Source: Flavobacteriaceae bacterium (GTDB lineage: Bacteria; Bacteroidota; Bacteroidia; Flavobacteriales; Flavobacteriaceae). From it: a DNA stretch of 5,838 bases. The position numbers and the translations under genes are program-made. The notes under the pieces are model-generated. The model had not been told where the DNA came from. It saw only the letters and a program-made list of their open reading frames with translations, and searched no databases. Location of the stretch: positions 1-5,838 of the forward strand of contig JALRDC010000080.1 of the NCBI GenBank assembly GCA_023262245.1, given 5' to 3'. Below, piece by piece: positions 1-5,727 of this stretch. How positions within the stretch are numbered: the first letter of the stretch is position 1; each line of letters opens with the position of its first letter.

Positions 1-48
1 ATCAGATTTCGGCTCTGAGGGTTGGGGGTTCGAATCCTCCCTGGGTCA
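1..48 (+). tRNA. tRNA-Arg(TCG), 3' part only
   Basis: The left edge cuts the tRNA inside the anticodon arm, so the acceptor 5' strand and D arm are missing. A perfect 5-bp anticodon stem TCAGA/TCTGA (2-6 and 14-18) encloses the 7-base loop TTTCGGC. With U33 at position 8 the anticodon is TCG (9-11), which reads the Arg codon CGA. A 5-base variable loop GGGTT (19-23) follows, then a T stem GGGGG/CCTCC around the loop TTCGAAT (29-35), the acceptor strand CTGGGTC (41-47) and discriminator A48. CCA is not encoded; CTA follows. The tRNA call is firm. The Arg assignment rests only on stem-loop geometry, because the D arm cannot be seen. Confidence 0.85.
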
Positions 49-140
49 CTAGCTACGTTTTTTAGGATATATTGAAAATTGTTATTCTCAAATCACCGTA
101 ATTATCAAAAAAATCATCGGTTTAAAAAGCCAATTTTGAT

Positions 141-169
141 CTAAGTAAATTTTGCTTAGTCTTCTTTTT
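141..169 (+). terminator. Weak candidate terminator downstream of the tRNA
   Basis: CTAAG (141-145) and CTTAG (155-159) form a perfect inverted repeat. As RNA it can extend inward with a U-G and two A-U pairs to an 8-bp stem with a 3-base loop. The pyrimidine-rich run TCTTCTTTTT (160-169) follows at once. This is the only hairpin plus T-run seen in the 173-base gap between the tRNA and the next gene, so it could end the tRNA transcript. The stem is poor in GC, so the call is weak. Another T6 run lies just after the tRNA (58-63) without its own hairpin. No convincing Bacteroidota promoter (TTG about 20 bases before TAnnTTTG) was found in this gap. The closest -7 look-alikes are TATCTTTT at 180 and TAATTTTA at 192, neither with a well-placed TTG. 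Confidence 0.25.
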
Positions 170-221
170 AGGTTTTGATTATCTTTTGGCATAATTTTAT
201 TATACATTACATCCCTATCAG

Positions 222-3200
222 ATGTATTCAACTATTGATACTGAAAAAGCCGCTGAATTAATACATTCCCACTTTGGAATTAAGGGGAGTATCACAACCC
301 TTCCAGGAGAACTAGATCTCAATTTTAAAGTAAATTCAGACCAAGGAAAAACGTATGTTTTAAAGATTTCTCCTACTACAAGAGATTTTGTATATCTCCA
401 ATTTCAGCAACAAATTTTAGAACACCTCAGTTTAGAAAATACACCAAAAGTCATTCTTGATTTAGAAGGAAATCCGATTTGCATTTACACAGATGAGAAT
501 GAAAATATTTGGTATTTAAGAGTACTGTCTTGGATTGAAGGGCGTCTATGGAGTTCAGTAAACCCTTATTCATTCTCATTGCGATATAGCCTTGGGCTGG
601 TTTCAGGTAATTTAAGTTTAGCTTTAAAGCATTTTGATCACAAACAAGCTCACAGAAATTTTGAATGGGACCTTGCTCAATCTTTATGGGTAGAGGCGCA
701 TTTAAATCTCTTTAATGTTGAGGAACAAACACTTTTAAAAAAGCCAATTCAGTCATTTAAAGAATTTCAAGATTCCTACAACAATCTTCGAAAAAGTGTT
801 GTTCATAATGATGTGAATGATAACAATATAATTGTATCAGAAAATAACTTGACACCCGAGGTACTTTCGATCATCGATTTTGGTGATGCTATATATACAC
901 AACTCATCAATGATCTCTCGATTTGTTGCGCCTATGCAATCATGGATTTTCCTGATCCTCTGGAAGCCGCTCTTCCTATTGTAAAAGGTTACCATGCTTC
1001 CATTCCAATTTTGGAGCAGGAGTTAGAATATTTATATACCCTCATTGCAATGCGATTGGTGGTTTCTGTTACAAAATCAGCTTTAAATAAGGTTGATAAT
1101 CCCAAAAATGAGTATTTATGGATTAGTGAAAAACCTGCTTGGGAACTTTTAAAAAAATGGATGGTCTTAGGTGAAGATTTTGTTCATTATCGCTTTCGTG
1201 AAGCTTGTGGTTTTGATCCACATCCGAGACAGAAGCTTTTTGATGATTGGATTCAAAAACAATCTTTTAGTGTAACTAGTCTGTTTCCCACGCTAAAAAA
1301 AGCAGCTTTACATCACCTTGATTTAAGCGTTTTCAGTACCTGGGTAGGCAGAGAACATGAGTTTAACAACCTTGATTATTTTCAATTTAAAATTAATCAA
1401 CTTCAAAAAGAAGTTCCAGACAAAATTATTGCGGGGGGCTATTTAGAGCCACGCCCTCTCTATACTTCAAATACTTATAACAAAATTGGAAATGAAGGTC
1501 GGGAACGTAGGTGTTTACATTTAGGTGTAGATTTTTGGGTTCCAGCAAGTACTCCTGTTCATTCCTTACTAAAAGGGACAGTCGTGATCTCCGTAAAGGA
1601 TACTGGAACCAAAGCATATGGAGGATTAATCGTCTTAAAACATCAACTAAAATCCTTTTCCTTTTACACACTTTATGGGCACTTATCATATGAAAGCATT
1701 GAAAGGCTGAGCCTTGGAGATGTTATAAATGAAAATGAAATAATTGGAACAATTGGCACACAAGAGGAAAATGGCAACTGGGCTCCTCACCTTCATTTTC
1801 AGGTACTTCTTTCCCTAATGAATTATGAAAATGATTTTCCGGGAGTTACCTATGCAAAACAGATAAATACCTGGAAATCGATCTGTCCTAATCCAAATTT
1901 ATTTTTTAAGGATACTGCTTTAAATAGCATTAAGAAAGAAGATACTGCTCAAATAAGAAATGATAGGAAGACAAATCTAGGGAGCGGTATGAGTCTTCAA
2001 TACCAAAATCCTCTCCATATAGTTAGGGGAGAAGGCGTGTATTTAGTGGATGGAGATGGCAAACCGTATTTAGATATGGTAAATAATGTGGCTCATGTAG
2101 GACATGAACATCCAAGAGTAGTAAAAGCGGGACAATTACAGATGGGACAACTCAACACCAATTCGCGTTATTTGCATCAAAACATTACTCATTTAGCTAA
2201 AAATTTACTCACTACTTTTCCTTCGGAGCTGCGTGTCGTCCATTTTGTGAATTCTGGGAGTGAAGCTAATGAGCTTGCCATCCGAATGATGAAAACGGTT
2301 ACCGGATCGAATCAGATCCTAGCATCTCAAATAGGGTATCATGGAAACACCAACAGTTGTATTGATGTAAGTTCATATAAATTTGATGGTAAAGGAGGGA
2401 ATGGGAAACCGCCTAACACACATATTTTTCCAATACCAGATTCTTTTAGAGGAAAATATAGAGGTGACAATACTGCAGTTGCTTATTTAGAGGAAGTTAA
2501 AAAACAGATCAACAACCTCCAAAAGCTCAAAAAACCCTTTGGAGGAATTATTATAGAACCTATTATTAGTTGTGGAGGACAAATAGAATTGCCCCAAGGT
2601 TTTTTAAAAGCTGCTTTTAAAGAAGTTAGAGCAGCTGGCGGTCTTTGTATAGTAGATGAAGTACAAACTGGTTGTGGGAGAGTGGGATCACATTTTTGGG
2701 GGTTTCAACTGCATGATGTGATTCCAGACATTGTCACAATAGGGAAACCATTAGGGAATGGTCATCCAGTTGCTGCTGTAGTCTGCACTTTGGAGGTGGC
2801 TGAACGATTTGATAATGGTATGGAGTTTTTCAATACTTTTGGCGGAAACCCAGTCTCATGTGCTATTGCAAATGAGGTCTTGAACGTAGTTAGAGACGAA
2901 CAACTTCAGGCCAATGCTTTGACTGTGGGAAATTATTTAAAAAAGGAGCTCCATCATTTAGCTGCTCGATTTCCAATCATTGGTGACGTGAGAGGACAGG
3001 GTTTATTTTTAGGAGTAGAATTTGTGGATACTGAAAAAAATCCACTAACAGATCATGCCGATTATTTAGTAAATAGAATGAAAAGCTTTGGAATTCTCCT
3101 CAGTACTGATGGACCTGACCAGAACGTAATTAAAATAAAACCACCACTCGTATTCTCTCTAGAAAATGCAAAAGAATTCCTTCATTATTTTGATAAAGTT

Positions 3201-3227
3201 TTGAATGAAGATTTTATGAAGATGTGA
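222..3227 (+). CDS. Three-domain fusion: APH-like kinase, M23 peptidase, class III PLP aminotransferase/phospholyase
   Basis: This 1001-residue protein has no signal peptide or membrane segment, so it is probably cytoplasmic. Residues about 20-320 form an aminoglycoside/hydroxylysine-kinase-like phosphotransferase: candidate ATP-binding K48, catalytic HND (H195-D197) with N202, and metal-binding IDFGD (D219-D222). Residues about 400-530 are an M23/LytM-fold domain with predicted zinc ligands H433, D437 and H525 plus catalytic H487 and H523. Residues about 590-995 are a class III PLP enzyme: GSEAN (679-683), GYHG (705-708), E779, D812 and Schiff-base lysine K842 in TIGKPLGNG. The relatives of the end domains are hydroxylysine kinase (AGPHD1) and the ammonia-phospholyases AGXT2L1/AGXT2L2, which act on phosphoethanolamine and phosphohydroxylysine. 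I infer phosphorylation of an amino alcohol, then release of ammonia and phosphate to leave an aldehyde. A true aminotransferase is also possible. ATG 222 is the first start after an in-frame stop at 192, and homology begins close to it. The gene seems to stand alone. Confidence 0.93.
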   Translation: MYSTIDTEKAAELIHSHFGIKGSITTLPGELDLNFKVNSDQGKTYVLKISPTTRDFVYLQFQQQILEHLSLENTPKVILDLEGNPICIYTDENENIWYLRVLSWIEGRLWSSVNPYSFSLRYSLGLVSGNLSLALKHFDHKQAHRNFEWDLAQSLWVEAHLNLFNVEEQTLLKKPIQSFKEFQDSYNNLRKSVVHNDVNDNNIIVSENNLTPEVLSIIDFGDAIYTQLINDLSICCAYAIMDFPDPLEAALPIVKGYHASIPILEQELEYLYTLIAMRLVVSVTKSALNKVDNPKNEYLWISEKPAWELLKKWMVLGEDFVHYRFREACGFDPHPRQKLFDDWIQKQSFSVTSLFPTLKKAALHHLDLSVFSTWVGREHEFNNLDYFQFKINQLQKEVPDKIIAGGYLEPRPLYTSNTYNKIGNEGRERRCLHLGVDFWVPASTPVHSLLKGTVVISVKDTGTKAYGGLIVLKHQLKSFSFYTLYGHLSYESIERLSLGDVINENEIIGTIGTQEENGNWAPHLHFQVLLSLMNYENDFPGVTYAKQINTWKSICPNPNLFFKDTALNSIKKEDTAQIRNDRKTNLGSGMSLQYQNPLHIVRGEGVYLVDGDGKPYLDMVNNVAHVGHEHPRVVKAGQLQMGQLNTNSRYLHQNITHLAKNLLTTFPSELRVVHFVNSGSEANELAIRMMKTVTGSNQILASQIGYHGNTNSCIDVSSYKFDGKGGNGKPPNTHIFPIPDSFRGKYRGDNTAVAYLEEVKKQINNLQKLKKPFGGIIIEPIISCGGQIELPQGFLKAAFKEVRAAGGLCIVDEVQTGCGRVGSHFWGFQLHDVIPDIVTIGKPLGNGHPVAAVVCTLEVAERFDNGMEFFNTFGGNPVSCAIANEVLNVVRDEQLQANALTVGNYLKKELHHLAARFPIIGDVRGQGLFLGVEFVDTEKNPLTDHADYLVNRMKSFGILLSTDGPDQNVIKIKPPLVFSLENAKEFLHYFDKVLNEDFMKM

Positions 3228-3297
3228 TTGAAAGAAGATTTTTTTTAACAATAGAGTGTTTTTTTTTGTAAATTAGTTTTACTATATATCAATTAAA

Positions 3298-3474
3298 ATG
3301 AAAGAAATTGTAATCGTACTTATCGGAGCCGTTGTCATTGTTGGAGGTGTGATTCTATATGCAGTTATTTCGACTGCTACAGGTTTAGAGGAAGATGCAA
3401 ACCAAAATTACATACCAGACTGGATTGAAAGAAAATTTCCCTCCATATTTAAATCAAGTAAAGATTTAGATTGA
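3298..3474 (+). CDS. Small single-pass membrane protein (58 aa), unknown function
   Basis: The frame runs from ATG 3298 to TGA 3472-3474. Residues about 4-25 are an uninterrupted hydrophobic segment (IVIVLIGAVVIVGG and onward), which predicts one N-terminal transmembrane helix. A short acidic stretch (EED, 31-33) follows, then the tail NYIPDWIERKFPSIF (37-51), which is aromatic and basic and could lie on the membrane surface. From memory, similar small proteins with an IPDWIE motif occur in flavobacteria, but I cannot confirm this and assign no function. The gene is 70 bases after the fusion gene and 88 bases before the OmpA-family gene, on the same strand, so it could share a transcript with the porin. 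The preceding 70 bases are extremely AT-rich with two T runs and hold no clear promoter. Clean codons and a plausible topology support a real gene despite its length. Confidence 0.7.
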   Translation: MKEIVIVLIGAVVIVGGVILYAVISTATGLEEDANQNYIPDWIERKFPSIFKSSKDLD

Positions 3475-3494
3475 ATTTTTAAAACAATCAGTTT

Positions 3495-3559
3495 TTGTTA
3501 AAATTTCAACAATAAATCAAGTATTTATTGGTTATAGTAATATACTATTGTTAAAATTT
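3495..3559 (+). repeat. 12-base direct repeat flanking a palindrome upstream of the OmpA-family gene
   Basis: TTGTTAAAATTT occurs twice, at 3495-3506 and 3548-3559, with starts 53 bases apart. The second copy ends 3 bases before the chosen ATG of the OmpA-family gene. Each copy contains a TAAAATTT element resembling, but not matching, the Bacteroidota -7 consensus TAnnTTTG. The pair could be binding sites for a regulator or a relic of local duplication. In DNA this AT-rich, chance is also possible. Confidence 0.35.
3510..3530. repeat. AT-rich 8-bp inverted repeat, possible operator or leader hairpin
   Basis: CAATAAAT (3510-3517) and ATTTATTG (3523-3530) are perfect reverse complements separated by CAAGT. 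No T run follows, so it is unlikely to be an intrinsic terminator for the small membrane protein gene. It lies 33 bases before the ATG of the OmpA-family gene, where an operator or a 5' leader hairpin would be plausible. The near-match TACTATTG (3543-3550) to the -7 consensus lies just downstream, but no TTG is well spaced from it. Confidence 0.35.
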
Positions 3560-3562
3560 GAT

Positions 3563-4885
3563 ATGAGGTTTTTAAAATTATCCACAAGCGTATTTTTCTT
3601 TTTAATACTTACAAATTCATTTGGCCAAACACAAGATAATACTTGGTTGTTTACAGCTAATACAAACATCATCAATCTTTTAGGTGACAATGTAGAACAA
3701 GCGGTCAATATTGGAGGTCCCGCTTTAAGCTTGAGCAGATATCTTGGCGGAGGAGTATCCATAGGAGGTCAATATTCTTTAGGACAAGTAAATAATTTTA
3801 ACGATTCTTTTAGTTATACCTCTGTCGATGGAATTTTAAAAGTAAACATATCAAGTGGAAGCTTTGTGCCATATCTTGTAGGAGGTTACGGATTTTCTCA
3901 ATTTGCAGATGGAACAGAAAAAGAAGGCTTTTTTCCCTCAACAGAAACCAGCAGAACCATTTTTGGAGGTATCGGGTTTAATGTTTTTCTATCAGATGAA
4001 TTAGCTTTAAACTTTCAATCCACATACAGAAAAATGAACGAAAACGATGGATTCGATCATTTGCAACATTTTGCAGGTTTGAGCTACAGTTTTGGTTCTT
4101 CAGATGCGGATAAAGATGGAGTTTCTGATAAAAAGGACAAGTGTCCTAATGTACCAGGATTAAAAGAATATGAAGGTTGTCCCGACACAGATGGAGACAC
4201 CATTATTGACAAAGAAGATAAATGTCCAGAAATACCTGGTCTTCCTGAATTTGACGGATGTATTGATACTGACGGAGACGGGATCGCGGATCCTGATGAT
4301 AATTGTCCAGAGGAAGCTGGATCAGTTGAAACAAACGGATGTCCAGATACAGACGGAGACGGAGTAATTGATAATGAAGATAAATGCATCAACGAAGCTG
4401 GACCTGAAGAAAATAATGGCTGCCCGTGGCAAGACAGTGATGGTGATGGGATCAATGACAACGAAGACTTATGTAAGGATGAGGCAGGTACTCCAGAAAA
4501 TAATGGGTGTCCAGAATTAGATGGAGAAATTGTTAAAACCTTAAATGAGTTCGGTTCGCGGATTAATTTTGCGGCCAGTAGCTTTAAAATATTCGGACGT
4601 AAAACCCTTGATAATCTTGAAAAGATTAAAGCTTTGTTGATGGAAAATCCTGATGGAAATCTTCTCATTGAGGGTTACGCTTCCTCGGACGGTGATGAAG
4701 CTTATAACAATCAACTTTCTAAAAACCGAGCTGAAGCGGTAAGAAATCACTTAATTGGACTTGGAATACCAGCAGAACGATTAGAAGTACAAGGGTACGG
4801 AGAGGGAGACCCGATTGGTGATAATGCTTCACCTGAAGGGCGTGCTATCAATAGGAGAGTTCAATTTAAGACAAAAAGAAATTAA
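3563..4885 (+). CDS. OmpA-family outer-membrane protein with TSP3-type calcium-binding repeats
   Basis: The 440-residue product is predicted to anchor the outer membrane to peptidoglycan. MRFLKLSTSVFFFLILTNSFG forms a signal peptide with cleavage likely near Q22. Residues about 23-178 alternate polar and aromatic/glycine-rich strands and end in GLSYSFG, as expected of a small OmpA-like beta barrel. Residues 181-304 hold five thrombospondin type 3-like D-x-D-x-D-G repeats with paired cysteines. Residues about 320-440 are the OmpA C-terminal domain, with NxxLSxxRA (382-390) and the closing GRAINRRVQF. The conserved peptidoglycan-binding Arg is present (R389), but the usual Asp of GHTD is replaced by S374 in GYASSDG. 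I chose ATG 3563 over an in-frame TTG at 3548 because it gives a compact signal peptide. It converges on rpe with a 4-base overlap. Confidence in the family is high; the exact physiological role is not known. Confidence 0.93.
   Translation: MRFLKLSTSVFFFLILTNSFGQTQDNTWLFTANTNIINLLGDNVEQAVNIGGPALSLSRYLGGGVSIGGQYSLGQVNNFNDSFSYTSVDGILKVNISSGSFVPYLVGGYGFSQFADGTEKEGFFPSTETSRTIFGGIGFNVFLSDELALNFQSTYRKMNENDGFDHLQHFAGLSYSFGSSDADKDGVSDKKDKCPNVPGLKEYEGCPDTDGDTIIDKEDKCPEIPGLPEFDGCIDTDGDGIADPDDNCPEEAGSVETNGCPDTDGDGVIDNEDKCINEAGPEENNGCPWQDSDGDGINDNEDLCKDEAGTPENNGCPELDGEIVKTLNEFGSRINFAASSFKIFGRKTLDNLEKIKALLMENPDGNLLIEGYASSDGDEAYNNQLSKNRAEAVRNHLIGLGIPAERLEVQGYGEGDPIGDNASPEGRAINRRVQFKTKRN
4103..4474 (+). repeat. 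Five tandem TSP3-type repeats within the OmpA-family gene
   Basis: The units start at residues 181, 208, 235, 262 and 291 of the porin, so the spacing is 27, 27, 27 and 29 residues. Each begins with an acidic loop such as DTDGDGIADPDDNCP and continues through a PG or AG turn to a second cysteine in GCP or GCI. Nucleotide similarity is still visible (GACGGAGACGG-like cores), so the array could expand or contract by recombination. In the family these loops bind calcium and form a stiff periplasmic linker between barrel and peptidoglycan-binding domain. The two-residue insertion before the fifth unit (PWQDSDG) is the one irregularity. Confidence 0.85.
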
Positions 4886-5532
4886 GCTTCTTTTAGAAGT
4901 TGAATCGTTGAATGTGGATCTTTGGATTTAAAGACATAGTTTCCGGCTACAAGTACATCTGCTCCTAAAGAAATTAATTTAGAAGCATTTTGATCAGTCA
5001 CTCCTCCGTCAATCTCGATTAGGCATTGTGCATTTTTGGAATGGATCAAGCTTTTTAATTGCTCTACTTTTTCGAAGGTATTTTCAATAAAAGATTGTCC
5101 CCCAAATCCCGGATTTACGCTCATTAAACAAACCAAATCGATATCGTTAATAATTGCTTCTAAACTTTGAATAGGGGTGTGCGGGTTTAACGCAACACCT
5201 GCTTTCATTCCACAAGATTTAATCTTTTGAATACTTCTATGAAGGTGGTGACACGCCTCATAATGTACTGTAAGCACTGCAGCCCCCAGGGAGGCAAAAG
5301 TTTCAATATAACGGTCTGGGTCAATGATCATCAAGTGGACATCAAGTGGTTTAGTTGCGTGTTCTTGAATGGCTTTTAAAACGGGCATTCCAAAAGAAAT
5401 GTTAGGAACAAACACACCATCCATGATATCAATATGAAACCAATCTGCAGCACTAGTATTGATCATTTTAGAGTCTCGTTCCAAATTGGCGAAATCTGCT
5501 GCGAGTATAGAAGGTGCTATTTTTACGGACAT
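4882..5532 (-). CDS. rpe: Ribulose-phosphate 3-epimerase
   Basis: The enzyme interconverts D-ribulose 5-phosphate and D-xylulose 5-phosphate in the pentose phosphate pathway, in the cytoplasm. The 216-residue length is normal for this TIM-barrel family. Diagnostic motifs are in order: APSILAADF (6-14), HIDIMDG (33-39), DVHLM (64-68), MSVNPGFGGQ (137-146) and IDGG (174-177). The predicted metal ligands H33, D35, H66 and D175 are all present; D35 and D175 are also the expected acid/base pair. The frame could open 19 codons upstream at 5589, but that extension would translate the terminator of the neighbouring gene and has no family counterpart, so ATG 5532 is preferred. The gene lies 57 bases after rpoD on the same strand, with a strong terminator between them. 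No clear separate promoter is visible in the short leader, so part of its expression may come from read-through of that terminator. Confidence 0.97.
   Translation of the reverse strand: MSVKIAPSILAADFANLERDSKMINTSAADWFHIDIMDGVFVPNISFGMPVLKAIQEHATKPLDVHLMIIDPDRYIETFASLGAAVLTVHYEACHHLHRSIQKIKSCGMKAGVALNPHTPIQSLEAIINDIDLVCLMSVNPGFGGQSFIENTFEKVEQLKSLIHSKNAQCLIEIDGGVTDQNASKLISLGADVLVAGNYVFKSKDPHSTIQLLKEA
4884..4901. terminator. Possible weak bidirectional terminator at the convergent gene ends
   Basis: AA-G-CTTCT (4884-4891) can pair with AGAAG-TT (4895-4901), leaving G4886 bulged and a TTT loop: 7 bp in all. It lies inside the 3' end of rpe and directly after the porin stop. Read on the - strand the stem is followed by a T-rich stretch (AATTTCTTTTTG), which suits termination of the rpe transcript. 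On the + strand no T run follows. The stem is short and AT-rich, so this is tentative. Confidence 0.3.
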
Positions 5533-5555
5533 ATAGTTTGTTTTAAAGTAAAGAT

Positions 5556-5584
5556 AAAAAAAAAGGCAACCCAAGGGTTGCCTT
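5556..5584 (-). terminator. Strong intrinsic terminator of the rpoD transcript
   Basis: AAGGCAACCC (5563-5572) and GGGTTGCCTT (5575-5584) form a perfect 10-bp inverted repeat with a 2-base spacer. The A9 run at 5556-5564 reads as T9 directly after the stem on the - strand, whereas no T run follows on the + strand, so it acts on leftward transcription. It starts 6 bases beyond the rpoD stop codon and ends 23 bases before the rpe start codon, so it may also limit the flow of transcription into rpe. Confidence 0.9.
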
Positions 5585-5589
5585 ATCAA

Positions 5590-5727
5590 TTATCCTAAAT
5601 AGGTTTTTAGAATTTTACTTCTAGAAGTGTGTTTCAGTCTTCGAATTGCTTTTTCTTTAATTTGTCGAACCCGCTCTCTTGTTAAATCAAAGGTTTCACC
5701 GATCTCTTCTAACGTAGTTGTGTTTGG
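5590..5727 (-). CDS. rpoD: RNA polymerase housekeeping sigma factor RpoD, C-terminal 45 residues only (broken upstream)
   Basis: Read leftward from 5727, the frame encodes sigma-70 region 4.2: TLEEIGETFDLTRERVRQIK, then EKAIRRLKHTSRSKILKTYLG and a TAA stop at 5590-5592. The helix-turn-helix that contacts the -35 promoter element is complete, as is the C-terminal end typical of flavobacterial RpoD. Going upstream, the frame continues as NTTT and P, then meets an in-frame TAA at 5728-5730. The expected remainder (rest of region 4, regions 3, 2 and 1) is absent from every frame. No start codon exists within the fragment, so it cannot be expressed alone. Since rpoD is essential, this is either an assembly or cloning chimera or a duplicate or rearranged copy. 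Identification of the fragment is firm; its biological status is not. Confidence 0.9.
   Translation of the reverse strand, partial: PNTTTLEEIGETFDLTRERVRQIKEKAIRRLKHTSRSKILKTYLG

Noticed and set aside
1..48. tRNA 3' end as a phage attachment site linked with the terminase-like sequence at the other edge
   Set aside because: No copy of the tRNA end recurs in the window, no integrase is present, and the genes between look like chromosomal housekeeping and envelope genes.
1426..1693. Open frames on both strands inside the M23 domain (about 87 and 60 codons)
   Set aside because: They lie wholly inside a frame with clear catalytic motifs and show no recognisable protein features of their own.
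3228..3297. Possible terminator after the fusion gene, suggested by T8 and T9 runs
   Set aside because: No stable hairpin precedes either T run; the region is simply very AT-rich.
3548..3562. TTG start adding five residues to the porin
   Set aside because: ATG 3563 gives a more compact signal peptide with a basic N-terminus; the TTG lies within the direct repeat upstream.
3532..3762. A 76-codon - strand frame across the porin start
   Set aside because: It overlaps the signal peptide coding region and barrel of the porin and has no recognisable motif.
4170..4367. A 65-codon + strand frame within the TSP3 array, in another frame
   Set aside because: It is a shadow generated by the repeat codons.
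4084..4668. A 194-codon open frame on the - strand, rich in Ser and Pro, opposite the porin
   Set aside because: It is the antisense shadow of the TSP3 repeats: complement of Asp/Gly-rich codons gives repeated Ser/Pro. The sense strand has full family homology.
4541..4750. A 69-codon - strand frame opposite the OmpA C-terminal domain
   Set aside because: It is antisense to a conserved domain and has no family features.
5533..5589. Upstream start for rpe at 5589 adding 19 residues
   Set aside because: The extension would translate the rpoD terminator hairpin and T9 run, and Rpe proteins begin at or near the SVKIAPSILAAD motif.
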